From a virus, in the IMG/VR virus record IMGVR_UViG_3300030693_000022, positions 1 to 37,517 of that record: a stretch of DNA of 37,517 nucleotides. The stretch is one strand, 5' to 3'. Position 1 is the stretch's first letter; every line of letters starts with the position of its first letter. Of this stretch, positions 14,599-21,461 are shown piece by piece. The notes beneath the pieces are model-generated. The model saw only the letters and a program-made list of their open reading frames with translations. It had not been told where the DNA came from and made no database searches. The position numbers were made by a program, and so were the translations under genes.

Positions 14599-16643
14599 CG
14601 CCTCTTTCCCAGCGCCGACATGTAAGGGACACCATTCGCATTCAAGGCCGATCCGAAGTCGGGTGGCAACTGAGACGTGGCCTTCCCCTGTTCCACCGCC
14701 ATTGTCAAGCATTCTAAAGCAATGCACAACGTCCGACTAACTCCCGCCTCAGGCTCACCGGTCGGTCGCCCATTGCTCTGGATGCGATACCGATACCCCG
14801 AGGAGAGCGCTGACAGCAGCCGGCGAGCTGTCCGATCCACCTGCAGCAACCTCACCCCGTCCATCGACGTGCGCATCAAGTCGCCCAGGCAGCCGCGGGA
14901 CTGCTCGATGTAGCCCCCGCGCTGCGCCGGCATCTGCGCTTGCCTCAGAGCCTCCATCACCGCGTTGCGTCCCGCCTGGTCGTGCGTGTCGGCCGGCACC
15001 CAGGTCGTGATGCGTCGGTTGGGGTAGGCCGCGCGCAGGATGGTCCACACGTCGCGGATCGCGTCGGCCGAGGAGTGCGCCGAGACGAAGTCATGCAAGA
15101 CCGTGATGCGCCGACCGCCGACTGCCACCAGCACCGCCGCGACCTCCGTGTCCGTCTGGTAGATGCCGAGCGCCAGCTGGTCACCCTGCGACGGCTCGGC
15201 CATATCGGTGATGTTGTCCTCCGAGAACTCCCTGTAAACCGCCTGGCCACCGAACACGCGCTGGATGTAGGCGAGCGCGTTCAGGCAGTCCCGCTTGCCG
15301 GACGGGTAGTTCAGAATCTCGTTGACCAGGATCTGGTGCTTGGCCTTGCCCCCCACCAGGATGATGTCCCCCGCCTCGAACAGCGGCTGCAGGCCCATGA
15401 TGAACTCGTCCTTACTCCGATCCGAGGGCGCCAGCATGGGACGCAAGTCCAGCACCTCGCCGCGCCTGAGCATCTCCGAGCGCATGGGCTGCAGCAGGAA
15501 GTCGTCGAGTGAGTTGCGCTCGATGGCCACCTCCGCGTCGTCGTGCCTCTTGGCCATGTCGAAGCAGTCCGCGATGATGGCGTCCGGCTTGAGGTACCCC
15601 GCTCCCGACTCGTGCACGTACACCGTGCTGCCCATGCGGCTGACGATCACCTTGCCCGTGCGGTCGCTCGATCGCTTATTGCTGGTTCTCGCCGGGTCGA
15701 CGATCACCACCTTCGGCGCATACGCCCGCGGCGCCCGCTCCTCGTAGCGCAAGCTCTCCTCGTTGAACGGCTTGCCCTGAGTGCTCGCGGCGATCAGCAT
15801 GTACTCCTGCACGAACTCGCGCAGCAGGCCGGCGCTCGCGAAGCGATCCCGCTCTGAGCGGATCCAGGCCATCGGATAGCGCTCCGGCCACAGCGCTCGC
15901 GCCTGAGGATGGTCGATCACCTCCGCACCCGTGACCCCCGGCGCCGCACAGATCGGGTAGCTCGCGTGCGTCCACTCCGGAGACGCCTTGCACCGATTGA
16001 TCATGCAGTCGTCAGACAGCGGCGTGCCCGTCACCCGGATCTTGCGCCTCTCCTTGTCCATCGCCGGAATCAGCTCCGTGTTGAGCTTGCGCCATGTCGC
16101 ATCCACTGCCGCCGTGTCCCTGACCATCGACTTGTTCTCGATGTCGTCCAGGTACGCGCGGTCAGGCCGGGCGTCCAGCCACTTGTACCCCCGGATCTCC
16201 TCCTCCCATCCGTGCGCCTCGATGAGAGTCCCATTGCGCAGGCAGATCCGGTTCTCCGTCCACGGCTCGCCCTTCAAGTCGCCGAACAGGTGCATCAGCT
16301 TCGTGTTGCGCAAGACCTCGTGCTTGATCGCGCTGAGCCGCTGAACCGCCTTCGTGTACGTCTCGCCGAAGATCAGGCAGTACTTGAAGTTGCCAAACGC
16401 CGCCTCGAGCAGCAAGAACTCCTCGCTCAACGTCGACTTTCCCGCCTCCCGGAACGCCTCGATCACCTCGAACTCGTCAGCCGCCCGCCACAAATCCATG
16501 ATCTGCACGTGAAAGCCCGGGCTCTCCTGCGGATGCCGGTGCGCAAAGCACAGCGCCGAGCCGAGTGCCCGGTCATTGCTGATCGCGCGCAGTAGCTCCG
16601 ACGTCGATCCCTGTGCCCCCGTGTCTCTATCCAGCGTGCTCAC
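14595..16643 (-). CDS. terL: Terminase large subunit (packaging ATPase and nuclease)
   Basis: The 682-residue protein has a Walker A-like REAGKST (about 65-71), a Walker B AYLDDIE (about 164-169) and, further on, the RNase H-like nuclease start [23 protein letters not shown] (first acid about D316) with a later acid in GKRDCLNAL (about D452). It pumps DNA into the procapsid through the portal and cuts it. After about residue 485 there is an extra region of some 190 residues with its own RNase H-like strand-helix pattern. GTG at 16643 overlaps the stop of a tiny membrane gene (GTGA); the frame is open to a GTG at 16682, but the overlap favours 16643. Assigned by motifs. Confidence 0.9.
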   Translation of the reverse strand: MSTLDRDTGAQGSTSELLRAISNDRALGSALCFAHRHPQESPGFHVQIMDLWRAADEFEVIEAFREAGKSTLSEEFLLLEAAFGNFKYCLIFGETYTKAVQRLSAIKHEVLRNTKLMHLFGDLKGEPWTENRICLRNGTLIEAHGWEEEIRGYKWLDARPDRAYLDDIENKSMVRDTAAVDATWRKLNTELIPAMDKERRKIRVTGTPLSDDCMINRCKASPEWTHASYPICAAPGVTGAEVIDHPQARALWPERYPMAWIRSERDRFASAGLLREFVQEYMLIAASTQGKPFNEESLRYEERAPRAYAPKVVIVDPARTSNKRSSDRTGKVIVSRMGSTVYVHESGAGYLKPDAIIADCFDMAKRHDDAEVAIERNSLDDFLLQPMRSEMLRRGEVLDLRPMLAPSDRSKDEFIMGLQPLFEAGDIILVGGKAKHQILVNEILNYPSGKRDCLNALAYIQRVFGGQAVYREFSEDNITDMAEPSQGDQLALGIYQTDTEVAAVLVAVGGRRITVLHDFVSAHSSADAIRDVWTILRAAYPNRRITTWVPADTHDQAGRNAVMEALRQAQMPAQRGGYIEQSRGCLGDLMRTSMDGVRLLQVDRTARRLLSALSSGYRYRIQSNGRPTGEPEAGVSRTLCIALECLTMAVEQGKATSQLPPDFGSALNANGVPYMSALGKRR

Positions 16644-16744
16644 CTGTCGCGCCCCCCCCACCAGTCCGCCACCGCACCCCACACGAACACCAGCGCCACC
16701 GGAACCAAGATCGCTGACCAGCCCAACAGAACCGCGGCGGCCAT
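16640..16744 (-). CDS. Single-span membrane peptide, 34 residues
   Basis: A 34-codon frame fitted exactly between two genes: its ATG overlaps the upstream stop (TGATG at 16742-16746) and its TGA overlaps the terminase start (GTGA). The product, MAAAVLLGWSAILVPVALVF followed by [14 protein letters not shown], is one hydrophobic helix with a charged, Trp-rich C-terminal end, so it is a single-span membrane peptide with no soluble domain. Exact coupling on both sides argues that it is translated. It has no assigned family. Confidence 0.65.
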   Translation of the reverse strand: MAAAVLLGWSAILVPVALVFVWGAVADWWGGRDR

Positions 16745-17055
16745 CACGCGCCGAACCTCACGCGCTCGGAGTCGTCGAGATAAGCATCAAGGCTGTTGAT
16801 GGCGGTCTCCAACTCCTGCACCGACACTCTCGCCTTGGCAGCCACCTTGCGTGCCGCCCCTTGGCGTGCCGCCCACTGCCTGGTTTTGAAGACGTCCGCC
16901 GATCGAATGGCCTGCGGGCAGTAGCTCGCGAGGCTATGCAGTCGAAGTGAAAGCAGTGCCTTGCGCTCCGCCACCGAATCGCGCGTGTCGCGCATCGGCC
17001 GGGATAGCGTGGAGGCAACCGCATCGCCCCCGATCCAGTCAGTCTGCTGTGTCAT
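16744..17055 (-). CDS. Hypothetical helical protein upstream of terminase
   Basis: A 103-residue, mostly helical, basic protein (DTRDSVAERKALLSLRLHSLASYCPQAIRSADVFKTRQWAARQGAARKVAAKARVSVQELETAINSLDAYLDD). The C-terminal third could be a small helix-turn-helix or coiled region. Its ATG overlaps the stop of the 40-residue membrane peptide (ATGA), and its stop overlaps the start of the 34-residue one (TGATG). Being just upstream of the terminase large subunit it could be the small terminase, but I see no recognisable motif, and a second candidate exists at 29426-29962. Confidence 0.6.
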   Translation of the reverse strand: MTQQTDWIGGDAVASTLSRPMRDTRDSVAERKALLSLRLHSLASYCPQAIRSADVFKTRQWAARQGAARKVAAKARVSVQELETAINSLDAYLDDSERVRFGA

Positions 17056-17174
17056 TCCTGCCCCTCATCCAGCAACCCATCCACCACCGCCCACACCCCA
17101 ACACACACCGCCCACACCACCAGCGCCAAACCCAGCCAGATCCCCACCAGAAGCACCGCCTCACTCGTGGCCAT
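17052..17174 (-). CDS. Single-span membrane peptide, 40 residues
   Basis: A 40-codon frame from ATG 17174 to TGA 17052-17054, overlapping the upstream gene by 14 bases and the downstream gene by ATGA. The product (MATSEAVLLVGIWLGLALVV, then WAVCVGVWAVVDGLLDEGQE) is one very hydrophobic helix flanked by short polar ends. Tight overlap on both sides is the main evidence that it is a gene. It looks like the 34-residue membrane peptide two genes downstream (both have V-W-A-V/G-A-V), so the two may be related. Function unknown. Confidence 0.62.
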   Translation of the reverse strand: MATSEAVLLVGIWLGLALVVWAVCVGVWAVVDGLLDEGQE

Positions 17175-17646
17175 GCGTGCCTCCCGAACCCATCCGGTGA
17201 TCGAACCCGAACGCCTTGCTCACGCCAGCCGGCGCCACCCGCTCAGGCAGCGGTGCAGGCGGTGCAACAGGCGGCTGTGCGGCCGCGCGAGCAGCACCCG
17301 CCACGATGCCCGGCATGTCGTTGATCATCGACCGATCCGTGGGCATCGCCAGCAACACCGTACCGCCATCGTCCAGACTCGGATCAGGATCGGCCACGAG
17401 TTGGTATAGCCCACCACCTCCATCTCCAGCCGTCTCGTAGCCGTTGACTCTGATCCCCGCAGGCAGATCAACCTGCCGGCTCTCGAACCCCCTCGGCGCA
17501 GCGCCCGGATACCTCGGCGTCCACTCGATCCCCCTCGCCTCCAACTCCATGAACCCCTCGCTTAGTGGCTGCCACCGACCCAGCGGCCAGTCGAAGCACG
17601 GCTCCACTGTCACGATCTGCCCCTCCACAATGTCCCCGATCCGCAT
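17161..17646 (-). CDS. First gene of the leftward late operon, unknown
   Basis: The 161-residue product has a first half with mixed strand pattern (MRIGDIVEGQIVTVEPCFDWPLGRWQPL...) and a proline/alanine-rich second half ending in a His/Gly-rich tail (FGFDHRMGSGGTHGHE). I do not recognise it. ATG at 17646 has GAGGAG five bases upstream, a better start than the TTG-side extension to 17667. It lies about 20 bases downstream of the predicted transcription start of the late promoter, so it is the first gene of a leader of minimal length. Confidence 0.68.
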   Translation of the reverse strand: MRIGDIVEGQIVTVEPCFDWPLGRWQPLSEGFMELEARGIEWTPRYPGAAPRGFESRQVDLPAGIRVNGYETAGDGGGGLYQLVADPDPSLDDGGTVLLAMPTDRSMINDMPGIVAGAARAAAQPPVAPPAPLPERVAPAGVSKAFGFDHRMGSGGTHGHE

Positions 17647-17674
17647 GTCCACTCCTCGTCGTTGCAATACGCTG

Positions 17675-17702
17675 AGTATAGATAGCTAAAGAGGGCTGTC
17701 AA
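17675..17702 (-). promoter_or_regulatory. Leftward sigma70-type promoter of the late operon
   Basis: On the minus strand: TTGACA (17697-17702), a 16-base spacer, then TATACT (17675-17680), six of six and five of six matches to the sigma70 consensus. Transcription should start near 17668, about 20 bases before the first gene. The spacer contains CTCTTTAGCT, which recurs on the minus strand at 17981-17990, and the TTTAG...CTATACT string matches other promoters of this phage. It probably drives terminase, head, tail and lysis genes. Confidence 0.85.
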
Positions 17703-17910
17703 GCGGCGGACTAGCCGAGGGGTCGCTCGCGAACGCGATGGGGGAGTCGGTGCCCCAGGGGCCTCCCAGAGTTCGGTCGCGCGGGTCAAGACGAGCGTCC
17801 ACCCACCTGCCGGGCGGCCCCACCTTCCGACTTCGCACTAACCCTATGCTGCACTGCACCATGTGCATAAGGGGCGTTATGTCAACCGACATGCCGGGTC
17901 ATAACGGTCT

Positions 17911-17974
17911 GGTCGGACGGCCTGGCGACCCGCCGTCGAGCAGGGTGAGCGTGCGCTAACTCGGCCGTCCGACC
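17911..17974. repeat. 12-base perfect inverted repeat
   Basis: GGTCGGACGGCC at 17911-17922 and its exact reverse complement GGCCGTCCGACC at 17963-17974, separated by 40 bases. The arms are GC-rich and could form a stable long-loop hairpin in RNA or single-stranded DNA. There is no following T-run, so it is not a standard terminator. It lies between the late promoter and the AT-rich block. Confidence 0.75.
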
Positions 17975-18050
17975 CGACAGCCAGCTAAAGAGTTCTGAGG
18001 GAGGCTGACGAGGGGTCGAGGCGGGCACTTAGGCTAAACCTAGCCCCGTA

Positions 18051-18199
18051 GCGACACCTTTTTTCGATTTTAAAAGACCCCAAATTCATTTATTCTAATT
18101 CTAAATTATGTATATATACTGTCTATATAGATTCATAGTCTTTTATAAATCTTATAGAAGGTGTGAATGTTCTTAAAAATCAACGACTTAAGGTGTCGC
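18051..18199. repeat. Inverted AAGGTGT-type repeats bracketing an AT-rich block
   Basis: GCGACACCTT at 18051-18060 and its exact reverse complement AAGGTGTCGC at 18190-18199 flank 129 bases that are very AT-rich. Within this, AAGGTGTGAATG (18158-18169) is the exact reverse complement of CATTCACACCTT at 18320-18331, just upstream of the first early gene. The core heptamer AAGGTGT therefore occurs four times in the control region, two in each direction. This looks like iterons or operator sites for a phage protein, or an origin. Confidence 0.7.
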
Positions 18200-18270
18200 G
18201 AGAGGGGTGTAACGAGGGTAGTACGAGAGGGTGGTGTATCGACATTTTGGGGCTAAGTGCTAACGGGTGG

Positions 18271-18299
18271 TTGACTGGTGGCTTGATGTCGGCTAGACT
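18271..18299 (+). promoter_or_regulatory. Rightward promoter of the early operon
   Basis: TTGACT (18271-18276), a 17-base spacer and TAGACT (18294-18299). The -10 box is preceded by GGC, giving GGCTAGACT, the same string form as at other promoters of this phage. Transcription should begin near 18306 and run into the early genes. One AAGGTGT-type repeat (18325-18331) overlaps the leader and could be an operator. Confidence 0.72.
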
Positions 18300-18341
18300 T
18301 GCTTGTCGATTCTTGAATTCATTCACACCTTGGAGGTAGAA

Positions 18342-19004
18342 ATGCATGACACGCAGGTAGTAGCGAAAAACGCGGTTGGATTGGTGTCGAGCAGGCTCGG
18401 TCGAGGGCTGCCGGCGAGCGAGCAATTCCGCATCAGTCTGCACCCCGAGCTGGCGGAGCAGTTCGTGACCAATGGGGGCGGGAACTGGCTCAAGCAGATG
18501 CTGGTCAGGCAGTTCCTGGAGGAGCTGTCGCAAGACCGGATGGCATCGGTGGTGGCGTGGAAGATGAGCCTGGGGTCGTCGTTCGGGGATGCGTGGATGT
18601 TCGCGCAGATGAATCCGAACGCGTGCCTGCTCAAGAGCGGCAAGATCATGGACTTCGACGAGGCCAAATACCTGGGCAAGGAACTGTTCCCGGGCCGGTT
18701 CATCCTGCCGGATCACATGCTGGTCAACGCGTCGTCGGGATTCGGCACGGGCCGGCCTCGGCGCGACTACACCGAGCCGGAGCCTGAACTTCCGCGGCCG
18801 GGTGAGGTCATGGGCGTGGAGGAGCCTGTGCGGGCGCCTACACCCCGGCCAGCTCAGGAGCCCGTGGAGATCCCTCCCGAGACCCCGCAGGAGCGCGAGA
18901 TACGCGTGGCCGCCTACATCGAGGCTCGGCGCATCGCCCGCCTTCAGGGCAAGCCCACCGACATCCCGTTTTCCCGTACCGCCGCTAGCCCGGATGATCA
19001 GTGA
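18342..19004 (+). CDS. First early-operon protein, unknown
   Basis: A 220-residue protein. The first 130 residues look folded, with FRISLHPELAEQFVTNGGGNWLKQMLVRQFLEEL and FAQMNPNACLLKSGKIMDFDEAKYLGKELFPGRF; the rest (about 140-220) is Pro/Glu/Arg-rich and probably disordered. I do not recognise the family. ATG at 18342 has GGAGG five bases upstream (ttggaggtagaa); the frame is open upstream to 18303 but without a ribosome site. As the first gene after the early promoter it may act on host functions soon after infection; this is an inference from position only. Confidence 0.72.
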   Translation: MHDTQVVAKNAVGLVSSRLGRGLPASEQFRISLHPELAEQFVTNGGGNWLKQMLVRQFLEELSQDRMASVVAWKMSLGSSFGDAWMFAQMNPNACLLKSGKIMDFDEAKYLGKELFPGRFILPDHMLVNASSGFGTGRPRRDYTEPEPELPRPGEVMGVEEPVRAPTPRPAQEPVEIPPETPQEREIRVAAYIEARRIARLQGKPTDIPFSRTAASPDDQ

Positions 19005-19273
19005 TGCCACGAGGCCACCCCCAGAAGCTGCGCCCGTACATGCTTGACACTGAGCAGCCCGATCCGGATGCGCTGCTCGACCCTGAGCAGCTCGAACTGG
19101 CCATCGGCGACACGCGGGCGCTGTACGAGCGGCTGGGGCGAGAGTCCCTGCAGGCGTTCGAGCGATTGCGCAAGCTGCGATCGCTCCGGTCGCCCGAGGC
19201 GGCGCGCGCGGCCTCGGCGTGGGAGCGCCGCAAGGCTGAGGCTCGCAAGCCGGTCCGAAAATCGACCCTTTAA
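19004..19273 (+). CDS. Small early protein, 89 residues, unknown
   Basis: ATG at 19004 overlaps the preceding stop (TGATG). The product is charged and mostly helical: LDPEQLELAIGDTRALYERLGRESLQAFERLRKLRSLRS, then a basic C-terminus (ERRKAEARKPVRKSTL). No membrane segment or known motif. It is followed after 19 bases by the next early gene. Its role is unknown. Confidence 0.65.
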   Translation: MPRGHPQKLRPYMLDTEQPDPDALLDPEQLELAIGDTRALYERLGRESLQAFERLRKLRSLRSPEAARAASAWERRKAEARKPVRKSTL

Positions 19274-19292
19274 CCACCTGGAGATCACACAC

Positions 19293-19610
19293 ATGACACT
19301 CACTGCATCCGACTACGACATGGCCCTCTACTTCCTCAAGGACAAGGGCGACATCACGCGCTGGCTCGACTGGGAGGAAAAGCGCGAGGCGCTGTGCCTG
19401 GCCGTTCCTGAGCTGAGCGACTGGCTGCTGATGGATCGGATGGTCAGATCGCTCAAGACCGCGATGATGGTCAAGCTGGAGGATTTCGCTTCTGCCGCGC
19501 CGGATCAGGAGCAGGATCCGTTCGGTGCACGCATGGTCATCCCTGCCTCGATGCCGGAGCACCTGAGGGCCGAAGCTGCCATCGCCAAGGCGACCGGGAG
19601 CCAGCCGTGA
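19293..19610 (+). CDS. Early protein sharing a DPFG...MVIP motif with the primase-helicase
   Basis: The 105-residue product has a helical N-terminal part (SDYDMALYFLKDKGDITRWLDWEEKREALCLAVPELSDWLLMDRMVRSLKTAMMVKLEDF) and, at 75-95, DPFGARMVIPASMPEHLRAEA. A nearly identical segment, DPFGESMVIPTNMPVHLKEEA, lies at 183-203 of the VapE-type primase-helicase (22634-24463): 14 of 21 positions match. The start is ATG 19293 with GGAG nine bases before it. The shared segment suggests that both proteins bind the same partner, or that this is a replication accessory factor; the frame is open upstream to 19044 without ribosome-site support. Function otherwise unknown. Confidence 0.7.
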   Translation: MTLTASDYDMALYFLKDKGDITRWLDWEEKREALCLAVPELSDWLLMDRMVRSLKTAMMVKLEDFASAAPDQEQDPFGARMVIPASMPEHLRAEAAIAKATGSQP

Positions 19611-20308
19611 AGGTCGCTGCGCTGTACGTCGAGAAGGACGGATGCTACTTCGGTCTGCCTGGCGTCGATCCTTGGGATGAGGCTCGCGATGCCAGGAAGT
19701 ACACCGGCCCGCATCCTGTCGTGGCGCATCCGCCCTGCCAACGTTGGGGCCGCTTCTGGCACGGCAGCACTCGCAAGCCGCACCAGTTCAAGATGGGCGC
19801 AGACGGTGGCTGCTTCCACGCTGCGTTGGAGGCGGTTGAAAACTTCGGCGGGGTGATCGAGCACCCGTGCGATTCGAAGGCGTGGGATCGCTTTGGGATC
19901 ACGAAGCCAAATCGCGCAGGTGGCTGGACGGCGAACATCGAATGGTTCGAGAGGGAGATGGAGCGCCAGAACCTTCACCATCTCGTTCGCAAGACTGTTC
20001 GACGAACAGCCATCGAAAACGCCGACTCCTGGAGTTGCTGCGTCTACCAGGGCAACTACGGCCACTTTTCCGGCAAGCCAACATGGCTGTACGTTTCCGG
20101 CGTACGTCGAGAAGACCTCCCCGAGCTGCGCTGGGGCAAGACCGAGCAGCGCATCCACCCCCGCGCGCTGGAGCTGCACGGCTACGAGAAGGCCCGTCGC
20201 ATCGGAATGATGGCGATGGTCGGCGGCAAGGACAAGACCCGAATCCGCAACGCCACGCCTCCCGAGTTCCGGGACGTGCTCCTGTCGATCGCTGCATTAG
20301 CCCACTAA
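19607..20308 (+). CDS. Conserved phage protein with PPCQ motif, unknown function
   Basis: The 233-residue protein has a recognisable layout: VAALYVEKDGCYFGLPGVDPWDEARDARKYTGPHPVVAHPPCQRWGRFW, then GGVIEHPCDSKAWDRFG and SWSCCVYQGNYGHFSGKPTWLYV. I recall many actinobacterial and proteobacterial phages with this family and no assigned function. The PPCQ block recalls motif IV of cytosine-5 methyltransferases, but I see no S-adenosylmethionine site, so I do not call it a methyltransferase. GTG at 19607 overlaps the previous stop (GTGA). Confidence 0.7.
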   Translation: MKVAALYVEKDGCYFGLPGVDPWDEARDARKYTGPHPVVAHPPCQRWGRFWHGSTRKPHQFKMGADGGCFHAALEAVENFGGVIEHPCDSKAWDRFGITKPNRAGGWTANIEWFEREMERQNLHHLVRKTVRRTAIENADSWSCCVYQGNYGHFSGKPTWLYVSGVRREDLPELRWGKTEQRIHPRALELHGYEKARRIGMMAMVGGKDKTRIRNATPPEFRDVLLSIAALAH

Positions 20309-20332
20309 ACCGCATGGTCATCGGCCAGGTGC

Positions 20333-20361
20333 TTGACGGGGTGGATTTAGGTGGCTAAAGT
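20333..20361 (+). promoter_or_regulatory. Internal early promoter before the 20398 gene
   Basis: TTGACG (20333-20338), a 17-base spacer, and TAAAGT (20356-20361). The -10 region is ATTTAGGTGGCTAAAGT, which matches the phage-wide motif TTTAGnnGGCTAnAnT. The leader to ATG 20398 is about 30 bases with AGGAG close to the start. Confidence 0.68.
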
Positions 20362-20397
20362 TCAGTCATCGGATCAGCAACCAGCCAGGAGACAGAC

Positions 20398-20802
20398 ATG
20401 ACCACCGAAGCAGCCGCCGCTCTCTACGAAGCCCAGCACCAAGCCAGTATGTACGGCAAGCGATACGCCGTCTTCAACCCGCACGGCAAGCCCGTCAGCG
20501 AACTGCCAGTCATCTACGGCTTCAACAACGGCGGCCCCAGCTGCTTGCTCAGCGCCGTCCTAATCGCCCAGGACGGAACGGAGCTCGGCAACCATTTCTG
20601 CAGCTCCGAGGGTTACATGCGCCATGACTTAGGAATCCTTGAAGGCGTCCGCGACGACAGGCACGAGACGTTCCGAGCGCATTACCCGGACGGCTATTGT
20701 ATGGACTTCGTTGGCTACGAATACGTTCTAACCCACGATGGCCTGAACGCCGCATTAGCTGCTAACAAGGCCAAAAAGGCCGAAGAAGCCAAGACCGCCT
20801 GA
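20398..20802 (+). CDS. Small early protein, unknown
   Basis: A 134-residue product with a mixed strand/helix pattern: KRYAVFNPHGKPVSELPVIYGFNNGGPSCLLSAVLIAQDGTELGNHFCSS, then FVGYEYVLTHDGLNAALAANKAKKAEEAKTA, ending in a Lys/Ala/Glu-rich tail. I do not recognise it. ATG at 20398 has AGGAG at good spacing. Just upstream lies a promoter of its own, so it may be expressed apart from the genes before it. Confidence 0.7.
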   Translation: MTTEAAAALYEAQHQASMYGKRYAVFNPHGKPVSELPVIYGFNNGGPSCLLSAVLIAQDGTELGNHFCSSEGYMRHDLGILEGVRDDRHETFRAHYPDGYCMDFVGYEYVLTHDGLNAALAANKAKKAEEAKTA

Positions 20803-20813
20803 TCCCAGCCGCT

Positions 20814-20871
20814 ATGCGCCGCGAGCCGGCGCATGCGAGTGCGATCCGCACACCGGCTCACCTGATGAGCC
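20814..20871 (+). other. Two tandem stem-loops in the early transcript
   Basis: First hairpin: ATGCGCCG (20814-20821), 5-base loop, CGGCGCAT (20827-20834), exact 8-base arms. Second: GGCTCA (20855-20860), 5-base loop, TGAGCC (20866-20871), exact 6-base arms. Neither is followed by a T-run, so they are not simple terminators. They lie in the 110-base gap between two genes, where they could shape mRNA stability or partial termination. Confidence 0.55.
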
Positions 20872-20912
20872 ACCAACGCGCTACACATGCGCATCACCAA
20901 GGAAGCTACTCA

Positions 20913-21190
20913 ATGACTCAGTCTCTCATCGGAAAATTCGTCGTCGTTCGCACCTACTCCGCTGGCGTCCACGTCGGCACGCTCGACGCCCAGAATGGCA
21001 AGGAAGTCACCTTGTCCAACGCTCGACGCATCTGGTCGTGGCAGGGCGCGAACACGCTCAACGAGATCGCCAACAAGGGCGTCGGCAAGGGCTCGAAGGT
21101 CAGCGACACGGTCAGCATGATCAGTCTGACGGAAGCCATCGAGATCATCGCTGGCACGGAGGAAGCGCAAACCAATCTCGGGGGTCTGGG

Positions 21191-21203
<13 letters not shown>
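20913..21203 (+). CDS. DUF6948-type small phage protein
   Basis: The 96-residue product begins MTQSLIGKFVVVRTYSAGVHVGTLDAQNGKEVTLSNARRIWSWQGANTLNEIANKGVGKGSKVSDTVSMISLTEAIEII. The strings VVRTYSAGVHVGTL, RRIWSWQGANTLNE and ISLTEAIEII are typical of a small phage family that I recall as DUF6948. Function not known. ATG at 20913 has AAGGA upstream; the frame is open from 20814 but that part covers the tandem hairpins and has no ribosome site. Confidence 0.75.
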
Positions 21204-21325
<122 letters not shown>

Positions 21326-21362
21326 TCCACCAGGGGCCTAGTGCCCCTAACCCAGGACTCCC

Positions 21363-21461
21363 ATGCACCTGCTCTACCTGATCCACCGCGATGACGCACT
21401 CAACGCCGCCTGGGAGGCCTCCCAGGCGGGAGTGCCGATGACTTGGCTGGAGGCTGCATGA
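21363..21461 (+). CDS. Tiny protein, 32 residues, upstream of FtsK-gamma gene
   Basis: ATG 21363 to TGA 21459-21461 encodes 32 residues beginning MHLLYLIHRDDALNAAWEAS. It is not a membrane segment; it reads as one amphipathic helix with aromatic residues. Its TGA overlaps the next ATG (ATGA at 21458), so it is coupled to the following gene. No clear ribosome site is seen (ccaggactccc has AGGA at 9 bases). Function unknown. Confidence 0.5.
   Translation: MHLLYLIHRDDALNAAWEASQAGVPMTWLEAA

Larger units (their letters stand above)
17703..18341. other. Non-coding control region (candidate origin and transcription switch)
   Basis: No gene is supported here; the short open frames on both strands lack ribosome sites. 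The left part (17703-18050) is GC-rich and holds dyads: CGTTATG/CATAACG (17875-17881 and 17900-17906) around ATGTCAACCGACAT (17879-17892), a 12-base inverted repeat (17911-17974) and GGCTAAACCTAGCC (18032-18045). The middle (18061-18189) is strongly AT-rich in a GC-rich genome, with TATATATACT and a T-run, and is bracketed by inverted AAGGTGT repeats. The right part carries the rightward promoter. An AT-rich island flanked by short repeats between divergent operons is typical of an origin or an operator cluster. Confidence 0.65.

Noticed and set aside
17686-17959. Short open frames (68 and 73 residues) in the control region
   Set aside because: No ribosome site, biased composition, and they lie over the late promoter or dyads. 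I treat the region as non-coding.
17911-17974. Rho-independent terminator at the 12-base inverted repeat
   Set aside because: The loop is 40 bases and no T-run follows either arm.
18180-19562. A 460-residue open frame on the minus strand over the early genes
   Set aside because: It is antisense to several plus-strand genes that have ribosome sites and coupled stops, and its product is Arg/Pro/His-rich with no known motif. It is a shadow produced by high GC content.
19607-20308. Cytosine-5 DNA methyltransferase
   Set aside because: Only PPCQ is like motif IV; the cofactor-binding motif I and the ENV motif are not visible, so I did not make this call.
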